Positions 1 to 6,602 of a stretch of 10,653 bases of DNA are shown here, in pieces; position 1 is the first letter of the stretch, and each line of letters begins with the position of its first letter. Source of the stretch: an uncultured Bacilli bacterium. GTDB lineage: Bacteria > Bacillota_I > Bacilli_A > RF39 > UBA660. Under the pieces are notes generated by a model. The model was not told the DNA's origin, ran no database searches, and was given only the letters and a program-made list of their open reading frames with translations. Where the stretch lies: the NCBI GenBank assembly GCA_947584105.1, contig CANPWK010000028.1:1-10653 (forward strand), written 5' to 3'. The position numbers were made by a program, and so were the translations under genes.

Positions 1-78
1 TCGGTGCGTTCACTTTTTTTTACATCTCTTTATTTCCTTATTTCATCAAATTTTGATTAACAAAGGAATTTATTCTTG

Positions 79-93
79 TATATATATATATAT
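79..93. repeat. (TA)n dinucleotide tract
   Basis: Alternating T and A run of about 15 bases just beyond the 3' end of the PepSY-domain gene. It is a simple-sequence tract that may vary in length by slippage. No function is implied. Confidence 0.8.
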
Positions 94-94
94 T

Positions 95-133
95 TATTTA
101 TTTAATCTCTTTCATATTTATTTAATCTCTTTC
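95..133. repeat. 19-bp direct repeat, two copies, 20-bp period
   Basis: Positions 95-113 and 115-133 are identical over 19 bases with one base between them. The right copy includes the last codons and the stop codon of the PepSY-domain gene; the left copy lies just downstream of it. It looks like a short tandem duplication of the gene's 3' end. Confidence 0.85.
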
Positions 134-556
134 TTTAAAAGATTTTATTATTTTTCCATCAGTAGCACTTATATAAAATTCATATTCATAGTTATTGTAT
201 TTGAACTCTACTTCATATACTTCTGTTCCATATTTATAATCTAACTCATTTTTTAAATCATAAATACTATTTTGATTTACATTTAAACTATTTAAAGCAA
301 TTTTCAATGCTTCATCTTTAGAAATATAATTATTATTACCACTATTATTACTATTATTATTGCTATTATTATTGCTATTACTGTCATCTATATTAGATAA
401 ATTATCAGTATTAGTATCATTAATTGTTACTTTATCGTCATCTTTATCATCTAAATCATCAATTTTTATAAATAGAAAAATTACTAATGTTATTAATATT
501 AAAATTATAATTGCAAAAAGTCCAAAAATTAAATAATTATTTTTATTTTCCTTCAT
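122..556 (-). CDS. Membrane-anchored PepSY-domain protein
   Basis: A 144-residue protein of three parts. Residues about 8-31 form one hydrophobic membrane segment without a lipobox cysteine. Residues about 32-76 are an Asp-rich then Asn/Ser-rich low-complexity linker. Residues about 77-144 resemble one PepSY domain: an ISKDEALKIAL helix, a YEVEFKYNNYEYEFYIS strand pair, then the typical DGKI turn. PepSY domains are usually extracytoplasmic and are linked to protease inhibition or envelope sensing; the partner here is unknown. The predicted topology is a membrane anchor with the domain outside. The ATG at 554-556 is supported by AAGGAG at 563-568 and an upstream TTTACA/TATAAT promoter, so it is probably transcribed alone. 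It lies downstream of secDF on the same strand but is separated from it by a dyad. The domain call is from pattern recognition only. Confidence 0.8.
   Translation of the reverse strand: MKENKNNYLIFGLFAIIILILITLVIFLFIKIDDLDDKDDDKVTINDTNTDNLSNIDDSNSNNNSNNNSNNSGNNNYISKDEALKIALNSLNVNQNSIYDLKNELDYKYGTEVYEVEFKYNNYEYEFYISATDGKIIKSFKERD
329..382 (-). repeat. Trinucleotide-type repeat encoding an Asn/Ser linker
   Basis: Imperfect AAT/AGT codon reiterations encode residues about 59-76 of the PepSY-domain protein. The tract links the membrane anchor to the globular domain and could change length in frame by slippage. Confidence 0.8.
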
Positions 557-579
557 ATTAATCTCCTTATTATGTCTTA

Positions 580-608
580 ATTATATCATTAATAAATTAA
601 AATGTAAA
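580..608 (-). promoter_or_regulatory. SigA-type promoter of the PepSY-domain gene
   Basis: On the minus strand, TTTACA (603-608) is followed by a 17-bp spacer and a perfect TATAAT (580-585). AAGGAG (563-568) and the ATG (554-556) follow, giving a short leader. The -35 box touches the left copy of the 25-bp repeat at 608-632. Confidence 0.75.
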
Positions 609-662
609 TATTATAAAAGGTATTAACAATTATTGACATATTATAAAAGGTATTAACAATTA
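608..662. repeat. 25-bp direct repeat, two copies, 30-bp period
   Basis: Positions 608-632 and 638-662 are identical, with five unrelated bases between them. The right copy contains one arm of the dyad at 644-672 and the secDF stop codon. The left copy abuts the -35 box of the next gene. The dyad's left arm in minus-strand RNA can therefore pair with either of two right arms. Confidence 0.9.
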
Positions 663-672
663 ATACCTTTTA
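644..672 (-). terminator. Dyad over the secDF stop codon, terminator-like
   Basis: A perfect 13-bp inverted repeat (644-656 with 660-672) with a 3-base loop (657-659) overlaps the secDF stop codon at 653-655. It could form a strong hairpin in the mRNA. A clean U-run does not follow directly, so it may be a weak terminator, a 3'-end stabiliser, or a protein-binding dyad upstream of the next promoter. A second copy of the 3' arm lies at 614-626. Confidence 0.55.
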
Positions 673-2938
673 CATTTAATTCTTCTGGTTCTTTTTTCTT
701 GTTTTTATTATCATCCTCATACCATTTTTTACGCTTTGGCTTACCTATTTTTCTTTTTTCTAAATCCATCCATATTTCACCAGCAATAAATAGTGATGAG
801 AATGTTCCAACAATAAGACCAAATAATAATGCTAAATTAAAATTCAATATTTCATATGATCCCAATAGGATTAATGAAACTACAGGAATTAAAGTAGTTA
901 TAGTTGTAATCAAACATCTAACTACAGTTTGTGTTAAACTTTTATTAACAATTAACTCTAAATCTTCCGTTTTTTTGATATTATCATTAAATAATTTCTT
1001 TTTATTTTCTCTAATACGGTCAAATACAACAATAGTATTATTAATAGAATAACCTATGATTGCTAATATAGCTGCAATAAATATACTATTAACCTCTAGG
1101 AAAAGAATAGCAAATATTATAACAACCATTATACTGTCATGTAAAAGTGCCATAATGCTAGAAATAGCATAATTAAATTTAAATCTAATAGAAATATAAA
1201 TGATTATACCTATAATAGCAATTATTAAAGCTTTAATAGCATTTTTAGTTAAATCTTTCTTTACAATGTTAGATACTGCACCAACACTTGTAGTTGCTTC
1301 ATATTTATCATTAAAATAAGTTTCTGTTTTTTCTGTTTGTTTATTATTTAATACATTTGAAATAGTTACATAAACAGTTTTATTATTAATTTGTTCTATA
1401 GATTCTAAATCATAATGAAGATTTTTAATATCTTTATTAACATCTTTTGAATTGATATTCTTAGATGAAGTAACAGTAATAGTTGAACCACCTTTAAAAT
1501 CAATTCCTAAATTTAATCCTTTATTATAAATTAATAAACCACCAACTATAAATATAAGTGAAACTAATATATATATTATTTTTCTATATTTAGCAAAATC
1601 TAGTATACGTTCTTTTCTTTCTTTATCTTTATAACCAATAAATAAATATTTGTGTTTATCAAATTTGCCACTTCTAACAAATAAACTAGCTAAAAATCTA
1701 ACCATATATACCATAACTATAAATGTTACAATAATACTTATAATTAACATAGTTGCAAAACCTTTAACACTACTTTCACCAAATATAAATAAAATAATAG
1801 CAGCAAGTAAAGTTGTAGTATTCGCATCTATAATTGATATAATTGATTCTTTAGTTCCTAATTTAAATGCTGTTTTAAGGCCACATCCTTTTCTTAACTC
1901 TTCTTTTATTCTAGAAAAACTAATTACAGAAGAATCAACAGCCATTCCAATTCCAATAACTAAAGCGGCAATTCCTTGCAATGTTAATCTACCACCAACT
2001 AAATTAAATATTAATAAAGTTAAAGCTATATAAACAAGAATTCCTACACTAGAAATTAAACCACTAAATTTATAAATAACAATCATTAAAGCTATAATTG
2101 CAAGTATACCAACTACACTAGCTATAAATGTTTTATCTAGAGAATCTTCACCAAATGAAGCAGTAACACTACGTGATGATATCTCACTAAGTTTTGTAGG
2201 CATACTACCACTATTTATCAAATCAACTAGATTTTGGGCTTCTTCTTTTTCAAAATTACCTTGAATTACTACATCACTTGCAAATCCTTGTGATACTGTA
2301 GCAGCAGAAAGACAATGTGAACTTTTCAAGTTGCCACAAGATTCAACAGTTTGTTTACCATCTACATTATGATAATAACTATCTACTCCTTCTTCATAAT
2401 CTAGCCAAATAGTTATATAATTATCACTTCTTTTACTTATTTCTTTTGTAACTTTATAAAATGTATCCTTATCTTTTATTTTTAAAGATATCTCATATTG
2501 ACCTTTTTCATTAGTCGTAACACTAGCTTTACCACTTTCTAAGACATCACTAGTCATTAATAATTTATCACTTGTATCTCTAAAAGTTAAACTACCTACT
2601 TTGCTAATTTTGTCTCGAACTTCATCAGCATTAGTAACACCAGCTAATTGAACTCTAATATTATTACCTTCAACCGAAATAACTGGTTCTGATACACCTA
2701 GAGTATTAATACGTTTTTCTATAATTTTATAAGTACTATTAACCATATCTTTAGTAACATCTTTTTTATCTAAACTATTTACTTTATATAATACTTCAAA
2801 ACCACCTGCTAAATCCAACCCAAATTTTATATTTTTTATTAAAGGGAATAAACTCATAATTGAAACGATTAGAATAATCAATGTAATTAATATGATATTA
2901 ATTATTCTAGTTGGTTTATTCATTTTTTTATCACTCAT
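653..2938 (-). CDS. secDF: SecDF fused protein-export membrane protein
   Basis: SecD and SecF fused in one chain of 761 residues, a normal length for Bacilli SecDF. The complex works with SecYEG and uses the proton gradient to help pull exported proteins across the membrane. In the SecD half: membrane segment at about 11-33, FGLDLAGG at 39-46, a large external domain with RINTLGVSEP near 76-85, and GMAVDSSVISFSRIKEEL at 331-348 carrying the conserved Asp335. In the SecF half: GIDFKGG at 478-484, GYSINNTIVVFDRIREN at 629-645, and conserved Arg674. Family members normally read GYSxND, so Asn634 replaces the usual Asp. The chosen start is the ATG at 2936-2938: GAGG (2945-2948) is correctly spaced for it, whereas an in-frame GTG at 2948-2950 lies inside that site. 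The gene overlaps the end of comN by 8 bases, implying translational coupling. The tail is Lys/Glu-rich. Confidence 0.97.
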   Translation of the reverse strand: MSDKKMNKPTRIINIILITLIILIVSIMSLFPLIKNIKFGLDLAGGFEVLYKVNSLDKKDVTKDMVNSTYKIIEKRINTLGVSEPVISVEGNNIRVQLAGVTNADEVRDKISKVGSLTFRDTSDKLLMTSDVLESGKASVTTNEKGQYEISLKIKDKDTFYKVTKEISKRSDNYITIWLDYEEGVDSYYHNVDGKQTVESCGNLKSSHCLSAATVSQGFASDVVIQGNFEKEEAQNLVDLINSGSMPTKLSEISSRSVTASFGEDSLDKTFIASVVGILAIIALMIVIYKFSGLISSVGILVYIALTLLIFNLVGGRLTLQGIAALVIGIGMAVDSSVISFSRIKEELRKGCGLKTAFKLGTKESIISIIDANTTTLLAAIILFIFGESSVKGFATMLIISIIVTFIVMVYMVRFLASLFVRSGKFDKHKYLFIGYKDKERKERILDFAKYRKIIYILVSLIFIVGGLLIYNKGLNLGIDFKGGSTITVTSSKNINSKDVNKDIKNLHYDLESIEQINNKTVYVTISNVLNNKQTEKTETYFNDKYEATTSVGAVSNIVKKDLTKNAIKALIIAIIGIIIYISIRFKFNYAISSIMALLHDSIMVVIIFAILFLEVNSIFIAAILAIIGYSINNTIVVFDRIRENKKKLFNDNIKKTEDLELIVNKSLTQTVVRCLITTITTLIPVVSLILLGSYEILNFNLALLFGLIVGTFSSLFIAGEIWMDLEKRKIGKPKRKKWYEDDNKNKKKEPEELNVKGINC

Positions 2939-3215
2939 AAATATCCTCACTTTCTAAAATTGGTTTTATAAAAACATTCTGCATATTCCTTTTAACATAA
3001 TCTTCAAGCAAACAAGAATCAACATTTAAAATATCATCAACCATTTGGTGCAATAATAAATTATTTGCATTCTTCCATTTTTTTATTTTTAAATAATTCC
3101 AAATATCTTCTTTTTTTATATAATTTATATTATTACGCTTTAATTCTAATACTTTAGTATTTAAGGCTGGAATTAATCTCGAATATAATTCAGAAACATT
3201 AGAAAATTCCTCCAT
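2931..3215 (-). CDS. comN: ComN-like post-transcriptional regulator
   Basis: A 94-residue soluble protein resembling the ComN/post-transcriptional regulator family of Bacilli. Supporting features are an N-terminal helix with LYSRLIPALNTKVLELK, a central IWNYLKIKKWKNANNLLLHQMVDDILN segment (Trp, KKWK and LHQ are the recognisable family positions) and a short charged tail. In Bacillus subtilis ComN promotes accumulation of the comE late-competence mRNA and localises to division sites and poles; whether this holds here is unknown. The same neighbours, secDF and spoVB, occur in B. subtilis, which supports the call. ATG at 3213-3215 has AAGGAG at 3223-3228. The TGA stop overlaps the secDF start, so the two form an operon. 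Confidence 0.82.
   Translation of the reverse strand: MEEFSNVSELYSRLIPALNTKVLELKRNNINYIKKEDIWNYLKIKKWKNANNLLLHQMVDDILNVDSCLLEDYVKRNMQNVFIKPILESEDIYE
2945..2950 (-). promoter_or_regulatory. Ribosome binding site deciding the secDF start
   Basis: GTGAGG on the minus strand lies inside the last codons of comN, six bases before ATG 2936-2938. It contains the competing in-frame GTG, so the downstream ATG is preferred as the secDF start. Confidence 0.7.
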
Positions 3216-3245
3216 AGAACATCTCCTTCAAGAATACACATATAT

Positions 3246-3274
3246 ATTATATATTAAAATAAAACATTTTTAAA
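3246..3274 (-). promoter_or_regulatory. Candidate promoter of comN-secDF
   Basis: Minus-strand TTTAAA (3269-3274), a 17-bp spacer and TATAAT (3246-3251). The predicted start near 3239 leaves a leader of about 25 bases carrying AAGGAG. The surroundings are so AT-rich that chance matches are possible. Confidence 0.55.
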
Positions 3275-3309
3275 GAATTTTTGCGAATTTTTTGATATTT
3301 TATTACCTT

Positions 3310-3315
3310 AAGGAG
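3310..3315 (+). promoter_or_regulatory. Displaced AAGGAG upstream of the flippase gene
   Basis: A full AAGGAG lies 41 bases before the ATG of the plus-strand flippase, with no ATG, GTG or TTG at normal spacing after it. The bases directly before the ATG have no purine-rich site. A 7-bp AU-only hairpin (3325-3331 with 3346-3352) could bring the site to about 13 bases from the ATG, but it would be weak. Confidence 0.45.
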
Positions 3316-3356
3316 AATATAAGTAATTTTAAATATTTTTAAGAATAAAATTTAAT

Positions 3357-4646
3357 ATGAAAAATACATTAATTAAGTCAACAATAATCTTAGTAATTGG
3401 TGGTTTTTTTACTAAAATACTTGGAATGATTATTAAAATTGCTACAACTAGAACTATAGGAAGTACTAATTATGGATTATATGCAATGATTATGCCAACA
3501 ATGATGTTATTATTATCTATTTCACAACTTGGATTACCAACTGCATTGAATGTTTTAATTGCTAAAAATAACAATGCTAAAAAATTAATAACCGCTTCTT
3601 TAATTATTTCGCTAACTATAGATTTACTTATGATTATATTTTTAATTTTTTCAGCTAAATATATAAGCACTAATCTCTTGCATGAAAAAAAGTTATTTTT
3701 AGGATTAATATCTATTGGTTTAATATTACCTTTTGTTAGTATTTCTAATATGTTTAGAAGTTATTTTTTTGCTAAAGAAAGAATGTTACCTCATGTAGTT
3801 ACTAATATTCTAGAAGACTTAGTGAAATTAATTACTATTATTATATTTTTACCAATTGTCCTTAAACAAGGTATAGAAATTACTATTGCATTTATAATTC
3901 TTACAAATATTTTAAGTGAACTTACATCTATCATCATATTTCTTACTTTAATTCCTAATTTTAAAGCTTCTAAAAATGATATTAAACCTAGTAAAAAAGA
4001 AATGAAAGATCTTTTAAAAATAGCTATCCCAACAACTGGTAGTAGAATTATAGGTAGTATTGGCTACTTTTTAGAACCAATCATTGTAACTTATGTATTA
4101 TATAAAGTTGGTTATTCTAATAATTATATACTAACTGAATACGGCATTATCAATGGATACGTATTACCATTAATACTATTACCATCATTTTTTACTGGTG
4201 CCCTATCGCAGGCGCTAATACCTAATGTAAGTAAAAATTATGCCAAGAAAAATTATAATTTAGTACAAAGAAAAATTAAACAAGCTATTTTTTATTCATT
4301 ATTGATAGGCATTCCTGCTACTTTATTATTTACATTATATCCTAATATTCCATTAAAATTAATATATAATACTAATGAAGGTATTAATTACATTAAATTT
4401 TTAGCCCCTATTTGTTTACTTCATTATATCCAATCTCCTATTGCCTCAAGCTTGCAAGCTATGAATAAAGCTAAAGTGTCTTTGAAAGGAACTTTTTATG
4501 GAACATTATTAAGAACTACATTATTATTTTGTTTAAGTTTTAAATTTGGAATGTGGGGACTTATAATCGCTACTTGTAGTAATATCGCTTTTGTAACAAT
4601 ATTTGATTATATTAATGTTAATAAAGCATTAAAAAAAAGTAAATAA
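3357..4646 (+). CDS. spoVB: SpoVB/MurJ-superfamily lipid-linked glycan flippase
   Basis: A 429-residue polytopic membrane protein of the MOP (MurJ/Wzx/SpoVB) superfamily, expected to move a lipid-linked saccharide such as a peptidoglycan precursor across the membrane. The N-terminus reads as the family's first helix, followed by TRTIGSTNYGLYAMIMP (31-47) and LSISQLGLPTALNVLIAK (53-70), the typical second-helix region of SpoVB proteins. Later family-like stretches are GALSQALIPNVS (281-292) and APICLLHYIQSPIASSLQAM (350-369). I count about 12 hydrophobic segments. B. subtilis SpoVB is roughly 90 residues longer, so this is a short form. Position next to comN and secDF matches B. subtilis spoVB. 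It may serve spore cortex synthesis or act as a general flippase; the sequence does not decide. The start lacks a normally spaced ribosome binding site. It converges on the trmR-like gene with only 7 bases between stops. Confidence 0.8.
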   Translation: MKNTLIKSTIILVIGGFFTKILGMIIKIATTRTIGSTNYGLYAMIMPTMMLLLSISQLGLPTALNVLIAKNNNAKKLITASLIISLTIDLLMIIFLIFSAKYISTNLLHEKKLFLGLISIGLILPFVSISNMFRSYFFAKERMLPHVVTNILEDLVKLITIIIFLPIVLKQGIEITIAFIILTNILSELTSIIIFLTLIPNFKASKNDIKPSKKEMKDLLKIAIPTTGSRIIGSIGYFLEPIIVTYVLYKVGYSNNYILTEYGIINGYVLPLILLPSFFTGALSQALIPNVSKNYAKKNYNLVQRKIKQAIFYSLLIGIPATLLFTLYPNIPLKLIYNTNEGINYIKFLAPICLLHYIQSPIASSLQAMNKAKVSLKGTFYGTLLRTTLLFCLSFKFGMWGLIIATCSNIAFVTIFDYINVNKALKKSK

Positions 4647-4671
4647 TGATATATCATAATTCACTTTTTTT
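4632..4671. terminator. Bidirectional terminator between convergent genes
   Basis: A 40-base dyad centred between 4651 and 4652 has two mismatches in 20 positions per arm. The outer arms are A7GT and ACT7, and the core is the palindrome ATGATATATCAT. Each transcript ends with a hairpin and a U-run. The dyad contains both stop codons: TAA 4644-4646 of the flippase and TGA (complement of 4654-4656) of the trmR-like gene. Confidence 0.75.
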
Positions 4672-5241
4672 AGAAACACTAATGCCATCTCCAAGCTCAA
4701 TAAATTCTGTTTTAAATTCAGTATTTTCTTTTAAAAATGTAATATAATTTCTAATTTTTCTTACTAATTGCCTTGTATTTCGACTACAGTTACTATCATC
4801 CTTGACTAATCCGTGAAAATTCAAATTATCAGTTATAATTACTCCATTTGCTGTTAAATTATCTTTAAATTTATTGAAAAATTTAATATATTGACTTTTG
4901 GCTGCATCAATAAATATTAAATCATACTTATCTACTATATCAACATCTAATGCATCTTCATTAAGAATACAAATTTGACTAGATAAATTAAAATTATTGA
5001 TATTTTTTAAAGCTATTTCATACATAGTTTTATTTTTTTCAATCGTAGTTACTTTAATATTTTCATTAACTAAAGCCATCTTAATAGCAGAGTAACCTAT
5101 TGCACTACCTATTTCTAAAATATTTTGAATATTATTTTTCTTTATATAATCCGTTAAATAATTGATGCCATCTTTAAGCATAATCGGTACATGATTTTCC
5201 TTAGCATATTTTTCTAATGATTCTAATTGTATGTGTACCAT
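4654..5241 (-). CDS. trmR: SAM-dependent O-methyltransferase, TrmR (YrrM)-like
   Basis: A 195-residue class I methyltransferase of the O-methyltransferase 3 family. The SAM site shows ILEIGSAIGYSAIKMA (41-56), acidic Glu68 at the end of the second strand, and YDLIFIDAAKSQY (106-118) with Asp112 of the metal/substrate motif. VIITDNLNFHGLV (134-146) and the C-terminal LGDGISVSKK complete the family pattern. B. subtilis TrmR methylates 5-hydroxyuridine at tRNA wobble position 34; that role is inferred from similarity and from sharing the mltG operon. B. subtilis TrmR has about 20 extra residues before the helix matching LEKYAKENHVPIM, so the N-terminus is short here; an in-frame TGA a few codons upstream excludes extension. 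The start overlaps the end of mltG by 19 bases, with only a weak GAAGG site. Confidence 0.85.
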   Translation of the reverse strand: MVHIQLESLEKYAKENHVPIMLKDGINYLTDYIKKNNIQNILEIGSAIGYSAIKMALVNENIKVTTIEKNKTMYEIALKNINNFNLSSQICILNEDALDVDIVDKYDLIFIDAAKSQYIKFFNKFKDNLTANGVIITDNLNFHGLVKDDSNCSRNTRQLVRKIRNYITFLKENTEFKTEFIELGDGISVSKKSEL

Positions 5242-6299
5242 AAACCAGCCTTCTTTAATTCATTAATTTTTGCGCTATGTTCTATATCAGTTTTAGTGAA
5301 ATAAGTTTTGCCATTTTTATCAGAAACAAAATAATAGTAATCATGTTGCTCTGGATTAAGTGCCGCTTTTATACTATCAATACTAGGATTACAAATAGGA
5401 CCAACTGGCAATTTACCCATCATGGAACTAATTCTAGTATTATAAGGATTATCATCATTAAGTTCAGCTGTTGTTAAATTACGCTTATTTAATTCTACCC
5501 TAGCTCCATAGTAAGCTGTAACATCACTACCTAAACTCCAATTTCTTTTAAGTCGATTATAAAATACACCTGAAATACCTGACCGATCAGAACTATTTAT
5601 TCCTTCTAGCTCTATTATAGATGCTAAAGTAATAATTTGAGATGGATTAAATGAACTATTCTCAATATTTTTTTTATACTTACTGATATTTATATCCATC
5701 TGATCTATCATTACATTAAATATCTCTTTTACAGTAACATCATTTTTAAATGTATATGTATTTGGATATAAATAACCTTCTAATGAATAATATAAATTGC
5801 TATTTAATATATCTTCTGTTATAAACCAATACTTTGATATCAACTGATTTAAATATTCTTTATCATTTAAAGTGTTAATAATATCTTCTTTAGTATTTTT
5901 TGTATTACTAACTATTTGGTTTATAACATAATCCATATTTTTTCCTTCTTTAAATGTGATTGTCACACTATTTATATCATGTTTTATATTGCCAGATAAA
6001 TTTTTGACAATATCTTTGACTGTCATATTTTTATTTAATTGATAAACACCTGCTTTAATTTTTGAAGGTTGATTAAATTTTATATACAGCTTATATACAA
6101 ACTTTGAGCGTATTAAATTTTCATTTTTTAATTTATCAGCAATAGAATAAAAGTTTTCCCCCTCTTCTACTGCAAAATTAACAGCAATGTTATTTTTACT
6201 AACAGACTCCAATGATATATGATAATAAACAAGCCAAATTCCAAAAAAGGAAATAACAAATGTTATTATACTAGTAATAATAAAAAGAGTTTTTTTCAT
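5223..6299 (-). CDS. mltG: MltG endolytic murein transglycosylase
   Basis: A 358-residue single-pass membrane enzyme that cleaves nascent glycan strands and is thought to set their length. Layout: short cytoplasmic start, membrane helix about 5-26, LysM-like region about 40-100, then the YceG catalytic domain. Diagnostic motifs are LEGYLYPNTYTF (173-184), LASIIELEG (225-233) with Glu230 as the expected catalytic residue, GVFYNRL (244-250), NPYNTR (284-289), LPVGPICNPSIDSIKAALNP (297-316) and YFVSDKNGKTYFTKT (323-337). All expected landmarks are intact. It follows DUF1292 by 5 bases and has no recognisable ribosome binding site, so translation may depend on coupling to the upstream stop. The same order is found in B. 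subtilis (yrzB-yrrL-yrrM). Confidence 0.95.
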   Translation of the reverse strand: MKKTLFIITSIITFVISFFGIWLVYYHISLESVSKNNIAVNFAVEEGENFYSIADKLKNENLIRSKFVYKLYIKFNQPSKIKAGVYQLNKNMTVKDIVKNLSGNIKHDINSVTITFKEGKNMDYVINQIVSNTKNTKEDIINTLNDKEYLNQLISKYWFITEDILNSNLYYSLEGYLYPNTYTFKNDVTVKEIFNVMIDQMDINISKYKKNIENSSFNPSQIITLASIIELEGINSSDRSGISGVFYNRLKRNWSLGSDVTAYYGARVELNKRNLTTAELNDDNPYNTRISSMMGKLPVGPICNPSIDSIKAALNPEQHDYYYFVSDKNGKTYFTKTDIEHSAKINELKKAGLWYTYN

Positions 6300-6304
6300 A
6301 ATAT

Positions 6305-6598
6305 TTATTGCTGATTATTATTTTCTCCATTACTTGCTTCTGATTGAATCTCTTCTAGTATAGTTTCAATAATTTTCCATTCTTTTTCTGATTCAATAGG
6401 CAATAATTTTGTTTCTTTTTCATCAGGATTATAAATAGAGGCATAAACCTTGGTATTTCCATCATTATCAGTAGTATTATCAGTATATACTATATAATTT
6501 TTTTGAGTTTCCTCTGATTCAAATGTAAATAAAACTTCACATTCAACTTCCTTACCCTCATCATTAATAACTTTAAAAGTCATAACCTCATCTTGCAT
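6305..6598 (-). CDS. DUF1292 (YrzB-like) protein
   Basis: A 97-residue acidic soluble protein of the DUF1292 family, function unknown. Seen here: an N-terminal ITF-like strand pattern (MTFKVINDEGKEVECEVLFTF), a central NYIVYTDN strand, KVYASIYNPD, and a helix EKEWKIIETILEEI before a disordered Gln/Asn tail. These match the usual order in the family. It lies between ruvX and mltG as in B. subtilis. ATG 6596-6598 is preceded by AAAGGGTGA overlapping the ruvX stop, with 4 bases between genes, so translation is coupled. An internal Met at residue 6 is a possible later start. Confidence 0.9.
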   Translation of the reverse strand: MQDEVMTFKVINDEGKEVECEVLFTFESEETQKNYIVYTDNTTDNDGNTKVYASIYNPDEKETKLLPIESEKEWKIIETILEEIQSEASNGENNNQQ

Positions 6599-6602
6599 AA
6601 TT

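Noticed and set aside
53..244. Plus-strand reading frame of 63 codons rich in Tyr, Ile and Phe
   Set aside because: It lies antisense to the PepSY-domain gene and across the (TA)n tract. Composition reflects AT-rich sequence and it has no credible ribosome binding site.
329..382. Possible CRISPR-like or regulatory repeat array
   Set aside because: The units are imperfect trinucleotides inside an open frame encoding an Asn/Ser linker, without spacers.
699..2033. Plus-strand frames within secDF (699-1052 and 1650-2033)
   Set aside because: They are antisense to a well-conserved SecDF coding region whose motifs are intact, and show no family resemblance.
3216..3356. Riboswitch or small RNA in the divergent region
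   Set aside because: The region is almost entirely A and T, with no conserved G/C-rich stem or recognisable aptamer core.
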